Positions 33,599 to 41,166 of a stretch of DNA of 64,000 nt are shown here, piece by piece; within the stretch, counting starts at the first letter, position 1, and the number at the start of each line of letters is the position of its first letter. Origin of the DNA: Nonomuraea deserti (lineage in GTDB: Bacteria > Actinomycetota > Actinomycetes > Streptosporangiales > Streptosporangiaceae); NCBI RefSeq assembly GCF_004348685.1, contig NZ_SMKO01000008.1:55247-119246 (forward strand). Direction: 5' to 3'. The translations under genes and the position numbers were made by a program. The notes under the pieces were generated by a model. The model was given only the letters and a program-made list of their open reading frames with translations, was not told where the DNA came from and ran no database searches.

Positions 33599-34486
33599 CT
33601 AGACCACGCCGTTGGCCCGCAGGGTCCGCACGGCGCCGACCGTGACGTCCCCGCGCCAGTCGAGCGCCCCGGCGGGCGAGATGCGCGCGAAGTCGACGAC
33701 CCACCCGCCGTCGTCCTGCTGCTCCCCCGCCAGCCGTACGAGATCGGCGGCGATCACCTCGGGCTCGAACAGGCCGCGAACCGGCCTGCCGGGGAGGGGC
33801 GCGAAGTCGAGCGGCCGCAGCGCCTCGTTCTCGGTGCCGCCCTCGACCGGCACCCGCCCGTCCGCGGGGATGTGGCCGCCCAGCCGCTTGAGCAGCCCGG
33901 CCGCTTCCGGCCTGCTGTCGTGGACGGCGTCGAGGAAGTGCACGGAGAACAGCAGCACGTACGCGTGCGGCACGCCCTCCAACTGCTGGATCGTGTCGAG
34001 ACAGTAGCGGGTGGCCCGCTCCAGCCACGGATGCGCGGCGACGGCCGGATCGTGCGCGGCGACCTGGTGGGCCGCGGCCGCGGTCACGGAGGTGATCTGT
34101 AGGGACGAGACGGCCGGATCGCCGCTCCTCCACCAGGGAGCGCTGGCCTCGGAGACCGTGAGCGGCAACGAGAACGGCAGCCCGCCGTCGGGCGACGTCA
34201 CCGAGTCCAGCCAGTCGCACAGGGCCACGGCGTGCGGCGTGGTATGCGGGGCGACGTCCCCGAACACCGCGAAGGCGTGCAGCGCCGCCCCCGGCTGGCT
34301 CTCGGGCGTGCGCAGGTCGGGCTCCAGGCCCCAGCCGTAACCCCCGTCGGGATTGCGGTAGGCGTCGAGGGCGGCCAGCACGGAGGCGGCGTCGCCCTCG
34401 CCCGTCATCAGGTCGTAGCGGCGGCGGTCAAGGACACGCGCGTGCCCGGCCAGGAAGCCGGGGATCGCGGAGAGATTCACGTTCAT
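33599..34486 (-). CDS. Hypothetical alpha/alpha-toroid (prenyltransferase-like) protein
   Basis: 295 residues with repeating paired helices and the terpene-cyclase/prenyltransferase-type patterns YRNPDGGYGWGLEPD and GEQQDDGGWVVDFARI. It lacks an obvious DxDD or DDxxD catalytic motif. There is no signal peptide. The enzymatic role is not assignable; similar proteins are annotated as hypothetical in actinomycetes. It stands alone between ectC (convergent) and the ThuA gene. Confidence 0.6.
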   Translation of the reverse strand: MNVNLSAIPGFLAGHARVLDRRRYDLMTGEGDAASVLAALDAYRNPDGGYGWGLEPDLRTPESQPGAALHAFAVFGDVAPHTTPHAVALCDWLDSVTSPDGGLPFSLPLTVSEASAPWWRSGDPAVSSLQITSVTAAAAHQVAAHDPAVAAHPWLERATRYCLDTIQQLEGVPHAYVLLFSVHFLDAVHDSRPEAAGLLKRLGGHIPADGRVPVEGGTENEALRPLDFAPLPGRPVRGLFEPEVIAADLVRLAGEQQDDGGWVVDFARISPAGALDWRGDVTVGAVRTLRANGVV

Positions 34487-34537
34487 ACCGTCATCGTGCC
34501 CGGATCGCCGCCCGTGGTCTTGTAGGTTCCGGACACG

Positions 34538-35212
34538 TCACTCGCGGATCGTGACCGGCCGCTTGAGCAGCCACAACGCCGCCCGCTGGAGGAGCGTCCG
34601 GTGGATCTCGTTGTCGTAGGACCTGGTGTCGTGGCCCAGCGCGTCGTAGAGGACCCGGCCACGCCGGACCGGCCGCGCCCACACGAGGGGCTGGCCGTTC
34701 GACGAGGCCAGCGGCCTGACGTCGGGCAGCACGTCGAGGTCGCTGTAGACCTCGTCCACCACGTCGAAGTCGCGCAGGCCCTCGACCACCGGGTGTCCGC
34801 CGTGCACCCGCACCCCCGTCCACCCCAACGGGGGATGGTGGGACTTGGGCCAGCTCCAGCAGCCGCCCAGGACCCGCGGCCAGCCCTGCCAGTCGTCGAA
34901 GCAGATCGACGCGGTGTGCATGCACAGCAGCCCGCCGCCCCGGTCGAGGTGGTCGAGAAGGGTGGTGCGGGCCTCGGCCGGTAAGGAGAAGGCCCAGGCG
35001 GCCCGCTGGTCGGCGAAACGGTCGTGGCCCATCTGCCAGCGCAGCGCGTTGACGGTGATGAGCTGGACCTCCGACGGCTCGCTCAGCGCGCCCGCGATGT
35101 CCTCGGTGATCTCCGACTCGACCCCGACCTCGGAGAGCACTCCGGCGAGCGCCTCCGACGTGGCGGCGAAGTCGTGGAACAGGCCCCCTGAGAGGATCAG
35201 ATTTCTCGCCAC
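34538..35212 (-). CDS. ThuA-domain protein
   Basis: 224 residues with the glutamine-amidotransferase-like fold of ThuA: NLILSGGLFHDF, LITVNALRW, LDHLDRGGGLLCMHTASICFDDW, RRGRVLYDALGHDTRSYDN. ThuA proteins are linked to trehalose or other disaccharide use, with unclear chemistry. It starts with GTG. The upstream gap to the ECF41 sigma gene is 143 bp with no further features seen. Confidence 0.78.
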   Translation of the reverse strand: MARNLILSGGLFHDFAATSEALAGVLSEVGVESEITEDIAGALSEPSEVQLITVNALRWQMGHDRFADQRAAWAFSLPAEARTTLLDHLDRGGGLLCMHTASICFDDWQGWPRVLGGCWSWPKSHHPPLGWTGVRVHGGHPVVEGLRDFDVVDEVYSDLDVLPDVRPLASSNGQPLVWARPVRRGRVLYDALGHDTRSYDNEIHRTLLQRAALWLLKRPVTIRE

Positions 35213-35355
35213 CCATCCAGCCCATCATGCTTGCCGCGGCATTTCCACCCGTGAACTGTCACGTCCTGCGGCCGGCCAAGGGGATCGCCGTCCGCTCGCG
35301 GCTCACAGGCGGCCCCGGCACGCACCCCGCCGCGGTGACAGGGCATGATGCCACC

Positions 35356-36201
35356 GTGGACTTCGAGGAACACCGCCCCATGCTGCTCGGGCTGGCCTAC
35401 CGCCTGCTCGGCAGCATGTGGGACGCCGAGGACGTCGTACAGGAGGCGTGGCTGCGCTGGCAGGGCACCGACCACGACGAGATCAGGGAGCCGCGGGCGT
35501 TCCTGGTGACCGTGGTCTCGCGGCTGGCCCTCGACCAGCTCCGCTCCGCGCGGGCCAAGCGGGAGGCCTACACCGGGCCGTGGCTGCCGGAGCCGGTGCT
35601 GACGTCGGACGCCGGCCCGCTGGACACCGCCGAGCTGCGCGACACCGTCTCTTTCGCCACCCTGCACATGATGGAGCGGCTCTCGCCGCCCGAGCGGGCG
35701 GTGTTCGTGTTGCGGGAGGCGTTCGAGCTTCCGTACGACGAGATCGCCGCGATCGTGGAATCCTCCGTGGCCAACGCCAGGCAGATGCACCACCGCGCGT
35801 CCATGCGGCTCGCCCAGGGACGCGACAGGTTCCAGCCGACGACGGAGGACCACACCAGGCTGCTGGTGAAGTTCATAGAGGCGGCGAAGGACGGCGACCT
35901 TGACGCGCTCACCGAGCTGTTCCACCAGGACGTGGTCTCGTGGAACGACGGCGGCGGCAAGGTCAGGGCGGCGCTGCGGCCGGTCGCCGGCCGGCGCAAG
36001 GTGCTGGCCTTCCTGTCCGCGCTGGTGACCCGCTACGCGTTCACGTACGTGCGGCTGCTGGACGTCAACGGCCGTCCGGCGCTCTGGACGCGGTCGGACG
36101 AAGGCGATCAGGTCGTGATGGTGCACATCCACGACGGCCGCATCAAGGACATCTACACCGTCCTGAACCCGGACAAGCTGGTACGCGTGCGCAAGATGTG
36201 A
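35356..36201 (+). CDS. ECF41-group sigma factor (SigJ-like) with SnoaL-like C-terminal domain
   Basis: 281 residues from GTG 35356; CATGAT six bases upstream suggests a leaderless transcript. Regions 2 and 4 are clear (LLGLAYRLLGSMWDAEDVVQEAWLRW; LPYDEIAAIVESSVANARQMHHRA). The ECF41 hallmarks WLPEP and the C-terminal NPDKL are present; the SnoaL-like domain (about 165-281) acts as a fused anti-sigma/activator in this group. No carboxymuconolactone-decarboxylase-type partner gene, usual for ECF41, is adjacent. Confidence 0.88.
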   Translation: MDFEEHRPMLLGLAYRLLGSMWDAEDVVQEAWLRWQGTDHDEIREPRAFLVTVVSRLALDQLRSARAKREAYTGPWLPEPVLTSDAGPLDTAELRDTVSFATLHMMERLSPPERAVFVLREAFELPYDEIAAIVESSVANARQMHHRASMRLAQGRDRFQPTTEDHTRLLVKFIEAAKDGDLDALTELFHQDVVSWNDGGGKVRAALRPVAGRRKVLAFLSALVTRYAFTYVRLLDVNGRPALWTRSDEGDQVVMVHIHDGRIKDIYTVLNPDKLVRVRKM

Positions 36202-36241
36202 CGCCCGGCCTCACCGGTCCGGGCGCCCGCACGACCTATAG

Positions 36242-36460
36242 TCACGCGTGTGACTCCTCCGCTTCCCGAAGGGAGGGGCTTCTCGCCCCGCTCGCGCGGG
36301 AGACGACGGCCAAGCCCTGACCGATGCCCGAAAGCACAAGCTCATTTCTCTCCGGAGGTGGCGACAATGTCTGGGGTTCTGCCACTGCACGCTCGGGCCT
36401 TGGCGGCCCTCCCGCTCCCAATCCCCCCATCGCCTGAAGGCGACGGTCCCCTCAGGAGGC
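36242..36460 (-). mobile_element. IS200/IS605-type end remnant
   Basis: Begins with TGACTCCTCCGCTTCCCGAA and a GGGAGGGG stem, the form of the transposon right end that follows tnpB. The other end carries a TCGCC-TGAA-GGCGA hairpin (near 36429-36442). On the minus strand the stretch is open for about 62 codons but not recognisable as a functional protein. It fills the gap before the SDR gene and supplies its ribosome site. Confidence 0.4.
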
Positions 36461-36464
36461 TCTG

Positions 36465-37226
36465 ATGGATCTCGGCATCTCGGGCAAGGTCGCCCTCGTC
36501 ACCGGAGGCAGCGCGGGCATCGGGCTCGCCGCGGCCAAGAGCCTCGCGCGCGAAGGCTGCGACGTCTGCGTCAGCGCCCGCAGCCCGGAACGGCTCGCGG
36601 ACGCGGTGGTGGAGCTGCAGGAATACGGCAAGGTCGTGCACGCCGTGCTGGCCGACGTGGAGGACCCGGCGACCGCCCGGCGGGTGGTCGAGGAGACCCG
36701 CGACGTGCTCGGACCGATCGACATCCTCGTGGCCAACGCGGGCGGCCCGCCGGCCGGCCGGTTCGACGAGGTGGGGCTGGAGGAGTGGGACGTCGCGATC
36801 CAGCGCAACCTGCTCGGCACCGTACGCCTCATCCACGCCGTCCTGCCGGAGATGCGGGCCCGCGGGTGGGGCCGGATCATCACGGTCACCAGCAGGTCGG
36901 CCCGCGAGGCGATCGACGGCCTGGCGCTGTCCAACGCCACCCGCTCGGCCGTGGCCGGCATCGTGCGCACGCTCGCCCGCGAGGCCGGCCGCGACGGCGT
37001 GCTGGTCAACAACGTGATGCCGGGCCCGATCGAGACCGAGCGGCTGCGGGAGCTGGCGGGCGGCGACGAGGCGCTGCGGCAGCGGGGCGAGTCCGTGCCC
37101 GTCGGCCGCATCGGGCGCGCCGAGGAGGTCGGCGACGTGGTGGCGTTCCTGGCCGGAGAGCGGGCGTCGTTCGTGAACGGGGTCTCGCTGCTGGTCGACG
37201 GCGGGGAGAGCCACGTCATCGCCTGA
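36465..37226 (+). CDS. Atypical SDR-family oxidoreductase without the YxxxK pair
   Basis: 253 residues with an intact cofactor loop (VALVTGGSAGIGLAAAKSL) and VANAGG in place of NNAG. The active-site region reads TSRSAREAIDGLALSNATRSAV, so the catalytic Tyr-x-x-x-Lys is replaced by Ser-x-x-x-Arg. The same change is known in a beta-ketoacyl-reductase-like SDR subgroup with an incomplete tetrad. Strong AGGAGG ribosome site. Flanked on both sides by IS605-like ends. Function unknown. Confidence 0.8.
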   Translation: MDLGISGKVALVTGGSAGIGLAAAKSLAREGCDVCVSARSPERLADAVVELQEYGKVVHAVLADVEDPATARRVVEETRDVLGPIDILVANAGGPPAGRFDEVGLEEWDVAIQRNLLGTVRLIHAVLPEMRARGWGRIITVTSRSAREAIDGLALSNATRSAVAGIVRTLAREAGRDGVLVNNVMPGPIETERLRELAGGDEALRQRGESVPVGRIGRAEEVGDVVAFLAGERASFVNGVSLLVDGGESHVIA

Positions 37227-37314
37227 CGCCCGCACCTGCGTGAGGCCTGCTTGAAGGCTCCCCGGTCGGCGCTGCGCGGACCGGCGGGCTCCTGCTCGGG
37301 CACCGCTCAGCACA

Positions 37315-37340
37315 TGACATCCTTCCCTTAAGGGACGGAG
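37315..37340 (-). mobile_element. Short IS605-like right-end remnant
   Basis: TGACATCCTTCCC, a 12-bp perfect palindrome TCCCTTAAGGGA, and CGGAG follow the layout of the clearer transposon end at 39011. It lies 25 bp before the REC-flavoprotein start. Confidence 0.4.
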
Positions 37341-37364
37341 TGCGATAAGGCAGGGGCGTAACGC

Positions 37365-39014
37365 ATGGAGAAGCCGGTCATCGTGACGGTGGACGACGAC
37401 CCGGGTGTCTCGCGGGCGGTCGCCCGTGACCTGAGACGCCGCTATGGCCAGGACTACCGGGTCGTCCGCGCCGAAGCGGCCAGGGACGGCATCGAGGCGG
37501 TCAAGGAGATGCGGCTGCGCGGCGTCGAGGTGGCGGCCATCCTGGCCGACTACCGCATGCCGCAGATGAACGGCGTGCAGTTCCTCGAAGCCGCGATGGA
37601 CCTGTATCCGTACGCGCGCCGGGTGTTGCTGACGGCCTACGCCGACACCGACGCCGCGATCCAGGCGATCAACGTGGTCGACCTCGACCACTACATGCTC
37701 AAGCCGTGGGACCCGCCGGAGGAGAAGTTCTACCCGGTGATCGACGGACAGCTCGACGCCTGGCTGCGCACCGACAGGATCGAGCGGTCGGAGCTGCGCG
37801 TGGTGGGCGACCGGTGGTCCGCGCAGTCCTACAAGGTGCGCGACTTCCTGGCCCGCAACCACGTGCCGTACCAGTGGATGCTGGCCGAGGACCCGGAGGG
37901 CGCGCAGCTGGTGAGCGCGGCCGGCGAGGGCTGCCACCTGCCGCTGGTGGTGACCGCCGACGGCACCACGATGGAGTCTCCCGACCAGTCCGAGCTGGCC
38001 ACGGCGGTGGGGCTGTCGACCACTCCGGCCACCGACTTCTACGACCTGATCGTGGTGGGCGGCGGGCCTGCCGGGCTCGGCGCGGCCGTCTACGGCGCGT
38101 CGGAGGGGCTCAACACGGTGCTGGTCGAGGCGTACTCGTCGGGCGGCCAGGCGGGCCAGAGCTCCCGCATCGAGAACTACCTGGGATTCCCCGACGGCGT
38201 CTCCGGCCAGCAGCTGGCCGACCGGGCGCGCAGGCAGGCGCTCAAGTTCGGGGCGGAGCTGCTGACCGCGCGGAAGGTGACCATGCTGGAGCCGCGCGGG
38301 CAGGCGCGGGTGATCGGGTTCAGGGACGGCGGGGAGATCGCGGCCCACGCGGTGATCCTGGCGACCGGCGTCACCTACCGCCGGCTGGAGGCGCCGGGGC
38401 TCGACGAGTTCGTGAGCCGGGGCGTGTTCTACGGCGCGGCCCTGACCGAGGCCCCGGCGTGCAAGGACACCGAGGTCTACATCGTGGGCGCGGCCAACTC
38501 GGCCGGGCAGGCGGCCGTCTACCTGTCGGGATTCGCGAGCAAGGTCCACTTGGTGGTGAGAAGTGATGGTCTGGAGAAGTCCATGTCTCACTACCTCATC
38601 GAACAGATCGCCGCGCTGCCCAACGTCGAGGTGCACCTCCAGACGGAGGTCGTCGGCGGTGGCGGCAGCGACCACCTGGAGCGGCTGACGCTGTCGTTCA
38701 AGGGCGAGGAGCGCGTCGTCGACGCCCAGTGGTTGTTCGTGTTCATCGGCGCCGAGCCGTACACGTCCTGGCTCGGGGAGACGATCGAGCGGGACGCGCG
38801 GGGGTTCTTGCTGACCGGGCCCGACCTGGTGCAGGGCGGACGGCGACCGCGCAACTGGCCGCTGCGGCGCGAGCCGTACTACCTGGAGACGAACGTGCCA
38901 GGGGTGCTGGCCGCGGGCGACGTACGCGCCGAATCGATCAAGAGAGTGGCCTCCGCCGTCGGCGAGGGCGCGATGGCCGTCGCGCTCGTGCACCGCTACC
39001 TGGAGAAGCATTGA
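37365..39014 (+). CDS. Response-regulator / glutaredoxin-like / thioredoxin-reductase-like fusion
   Basis: 549 residues in three domains. A receiver domain (1-120) has all phosphorylation residues: Asp10-12, Asp62 (LADYRMPQMNG), Thr90 and Lys113. A glutaredoxin-like domain (about 140-215, SELRVVGDRWSAQSYKVRDFLARN) lacks the CxxC. An FAD/NAD(P) domain (about 222-549) of thioredoxin-reductase type carries VVGGGPAGLGAAVYG, SSRIENYLGFP and VLAAGDVRAESIKRV. Where thioredoxin reductase has its redox CxxC the sequence is GVFYGAALTEAP, so disulfide reduction by that route is not possible. It pairs with the histidine kinase at 39495. Confidence 0.87.
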   Translation: MEKPVIVTVDDDPGVSRAVARDLRRRYGQDYRVVRAEAARDGIEAVKEMRLRGVEVAAILADYRMPQMNGVQFLEAAMDLYPYARRVLLTAYADTDAAIQAINVVDLDHYMLKPWDPPEEKFYPVIDGQLDAWLRTDRIERSELRVVGDRWSAQSYKVRDFLARNHVPYQWMLAEDPEGAQLVSAAGEGCHLPLVVTADGTTMESPDQSELATAVGLSTTPATDFYDLIVVGGGPAGLGAAVYGASEGLNTVLVEAYSSGGQAGQSSRIENYLGFPDGVSGQQLADRARRQALKFGAELLTARKVTMLEPRGQARVIGFRDGGEIAAHAVILATGVTYRRLEAPGLDEFVSRGVFYGAALTEAPACKDTEVYIVGAANSAGQAAVYLSGFASKVHLVVRSDGLEKSMSHYLIEQIAALPNVEVHLQTEVVGGGGSDHLERLTLSFKGEERVVDAQWLFVFIGAEPYTSWLGETIERDARGFLLTGPDLVQGGRRPRNWPLRREPYYLETNVPGVLAAGDVRAESIKRVASAVGEGAMAVALVHRYLEKH

Positions 39015-39480
39015 CATCCTCCCCCTCGCGAACGGGGGTTCCCACGGTCGCCCATGGGGGTTGCTGCTTCGTCGCCGGTCGCCCACCCGAGAGGAATCTC
39101 GTTGAGGTCTTACATCAGCTCCACAGGCGTTTCAGTTCTCCGCAGCCCGGCGGCGAGCACGTTCCTGGCCGCGTTGACGTCCCGGTCGTGGGCTGCGCCG
39201 CAGGCGCCCACCCACTCGCGCTCAAGGGCCTTACTGTAGACGAGGCGGATGCAGCCGAACGTCCGGGCAAGCTCTTCCGCCTGCTCGGGGCTCGGAAAGA
39301 AGCGGTATTTGTAGGCCCGCTTCACGATCTGCGCCGCGCTCCGCACTCTACCGCGGGATCACCCTGTTATTGCGCGCGTGTTCGATACTGCAAGTCCGCC
39401 TGACGACGGACCCACTTCCTTTGCGCCGCTCCGCAGAGGTCCGGTTCCTCCCTCGCCTTGGATTGAGGAGCGGGGGTTTT
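39011..39480 (-). mobile_element. IS200/IS605-family remnant with deleted tnpB
   Basis: The minus-strand right end is clear: AACCCCCGTTCGCGAGGGGG followed by AGGATGTCAA (39011-39040), overlapping the stop of the upstream gene. A tnpB deletion product lies at 39110-39325. A further end-like hairpin (CCTCCCTCGCC...GGGGG, near 39443-39475) adjoins the kinase ribosome site. tnpA is absent. In such elements the tnpB 3' end and right end encode a guide RNA; that part is preserved here. This accounts for the 480-bp gap between the two signalling genes. Confidence 0.65.
39110..39325 (-). pseudogene. tnpB: tnpB with internal deletion
   Basis: 71 codons that fuse the TnpB N-terminus (VKRAYKYRFFPSPEQAEELA, ARTFGCIRLVYSKALE) directly to its C-terminus (GAAHDRDVNAARNVLAAGL, RRTETPVELM). 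The zinc finger and most of the RuvC domain are missing; the last catalytic Asp (DRDVNAARN) remains. The join keeps frame. It cannot be an active nuclease. Confidence 0.8.
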
Positions 39481-39494
39481 CTCGGAGGTACCTG

Positions 39495-40940
39495 ATGAGC
39501 CGACAAACGAATATCGACATCGACGAGCTGCGCAAGCTCTTCCTGTTCGAGCGGCTGACCGACGAGCAGCTCACCAAGCTCGCCGGCAGCGGCGCGGTGC
39601 AGACGTACGCGCAGGACGAGGACATCGTGCGGCAGGGAGAGCCGGCGGAGTGCTTCGCGGTGCTGATCGAGGGCGAGGTGCAGATGATCAGCGAGACGGT
39701 CAGCGCCGGCACCGTCGCCATGCCCCGCACCTCGCAGCCCGGCGTCTACGGCGGCGCCACCTCGGCCTACCTCGGCGAGCGGGCGCCGCTGACCTACCAG
39801 CACACGCTGCGGGCCACGGCCCCCTCGCGGATCTTCATGCTGCCGGCCAAGAAGTTCGCCTACATCGTGGCCGAGTGGTTCCCCATGGCGATGCACCTGC
39901 TCGACGGCCTGCTGTCGGGCGGCAGGATGCAGCGGGAGATCATCGACCGGCGGCAGCGGCTCACCGCGCTCGGCACGATCACGGCCGGGCTCACCCACGA
40001 GCTGAACAACCCGGCCGCGGCGGCCGTACGCGCGGTCAGCGAGCTGCGCACGCTGCTCAGGGCCTCGCGGTTGCAGCTCGCCCAGCTCGCCCAGGACGGC
40101 ATCGCGCCCGACAAGCTGCGCACGCTGGTCGAGGTCCAGGAGCACTGCACCGAAACCCTGGGCAGGCAGCAGCGCTCGCCGATGGAGATCTCCGACGCCG
40201 AGGACGCGCTCGGCGAGGAGCTGGACGAGGCGGGCGTCGAGGACGCGTGGGACCTGGCGCCGTCGCTGGTCAACGCCGGGTTCTCCAGCGACGACCTGCA
40301 GAAGGTCCGCGGGAAGGTGGGCGAGGAGCACACCCCGGCCGCGCTGCGCTGGCTGGCCGACGCGATCGAGATCTCGCAGATGTTGAACGAGGTGACCGAG
40401 GCGACCGAGCGCATCACCTCGCTGATCCGCTCGGCCAAGCAGTACTCCCAGATGGACCGGGCGCCGTTCCAGATGGTCGACGTGCACGACCTGCTCGACA
40501 GCACGGTCGCGATCTTCCGCGGCAAGATCGCGCCGGGCGTCACGGTGGTCACCGACTACGACCGCACGCTGCCGCTGATCCCCTGCTACGCGGGCGAGCT
40601 CAACCAGGTGTGGACCAACCTGATGCACAACGCGCTCGACGCCATGGGCGAGTCGGGCACGCTGACCATCCGCACCGCGCACGACGAGGACGAGGCGATC
40701 GTCGAGGTCGGCGACACCGGGCCCGGCGTGCCCGAGGCGATCAGGGACCGGATCTTCGAGCCGTTCTTCACCACGAAGACCGTGGGCGAGGGCACCGGGC
40801 TGGGTCTCGACATCTCCTACCGGATCGTGGCCGGGCGCCACGGCGGCGAGATCAAGGTGCGCTCGAAGCCGGGCGACACCTGGTTCGAGGTACGGCTGCC
40901 GCTGCGCGAGCCCACGGCGGTCCCCGAGCCATCCGTATGA
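39495..40940 (+). CDS. Cyclic-nucleotide-domain histidine kinase
   Basis: 481 residues. An N-terminal cNMP-binding-like domain (about 8-135: LFLFERLTDEQLTKLAGSG, IVRQGEPAECFAVLIEGEVQ) precedes a HisKA-like helix with phospho-acceptor His168 in AGLTHELNNPAAAAV. A helical insert follows, then an ATPase domain (about 360-470: NQVWTNLMHNALDAMG, DTGPGVP, FFTTKTVGEGTGLGLDI). No membrane segment, so cytosolic. CGGAGG ribosome site. With the receiver-flavoprotein it should form a two-component pair. Confidence 0.88.
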   Translation: MSRQTNIDIDELRKLFLFERLTDEQLTKLAGSGAVQTYAQDEDIVRQGEPAECFAVLIEGEVQMISETVSAGTVAMPRTSQPGVYGGATSAYLGERAPLTYQHTLRATAPSRIFMLPAKKFAYIVAEWFPMAMHLLDGLLSGGRMQREIIDRRQRLTALGTITAGLTHELNNPAAAAVRAVSELRTLLRASRLQLAQLAQDGIAPDKLRTLVEVQEHCTETLGRQQRSPMEISDAEDALGEELDEAGVEDAWDLAPSLVNAGFSSDDLQKVRGKVGEEHTPAALRWLADAIEISQMLNEVTEATERITSLIRSAKQYSQMDRAPFQMVDVHDLLDSTVAIFRGKIAPGVTVVTDYDRTLPLIPCYAGELNQVWTNLMHNALDAMGESGTLTIRTAHDEDEAIVEVGDTGPGVPEAIRDRIFEPFFTTKTVGEGTGLGLDISYRIVAGRHGGEIKVRSKPGDTWFEVRLPLREPTAVPEPSV

Positions 40941-40984
40941 GCCTGAGGACGCGGCGCGTGCGGGCAATCAGCGGCAATCTCGAC

Positions 40985-41014
40985 TTGTCATGATGAGTCG
41001 TGACCCCATGTAAT
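40985..41014 (+). promoter_or_regulatory. Promoter before the leader ORF and M20 peptidase
   Basis: TTGTCA (40985-40990), an 18-bp spacer and TGTAAT (41009-41014) resemble a housekeeping promoter; transcription would begin near 41021, just ahead of the AAAGGAGG site. Confidence 0.5.
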
Positions 41015-41040
41015 GGTTGACCGTAATGCGGAAAGGAGGC

Positions 41041-41166
41041 ATGCCCGTGGCCACGCCCGCCGCCGGCCCCGGTGAGCCCGGGCCTGCCCGCGACCCGATG
41101 ACCCGGCGCCCCGCCCGGCCCGGCGCTTCCCTTTCCCGGCAGCCCTCGGAAGGACTTTCGTGCTGA
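41041..41166 (+). CDS. 41-residue leader-type small ORF
   Basis: An ATG with one of the best ribosome sites in the window (AAAGGAGG, five-base spacing) opens a 41-codon frame rich in Pro, Arg and Ala (starts MPVATPAAGPGEPG). Its stop overlaps the start of the M20 peptidase gene by seven bases, suggesting translational coupling. The peptide matches no family I know. Confidence 0.45.
   Translation: MPVATPAAGPGEPGPARDPMTRRPARPGASLSRQPSEGLSC

Noticed and set aside
36342..39086. A 914-codon minus-strand open frame opposite the SDR and REC-flavoprotein genes
   Set aside because: Low-complexity Arg/Gly/Val/His-rich translation with no family match; the plus-strand genes have clear domains and ribosome sites.
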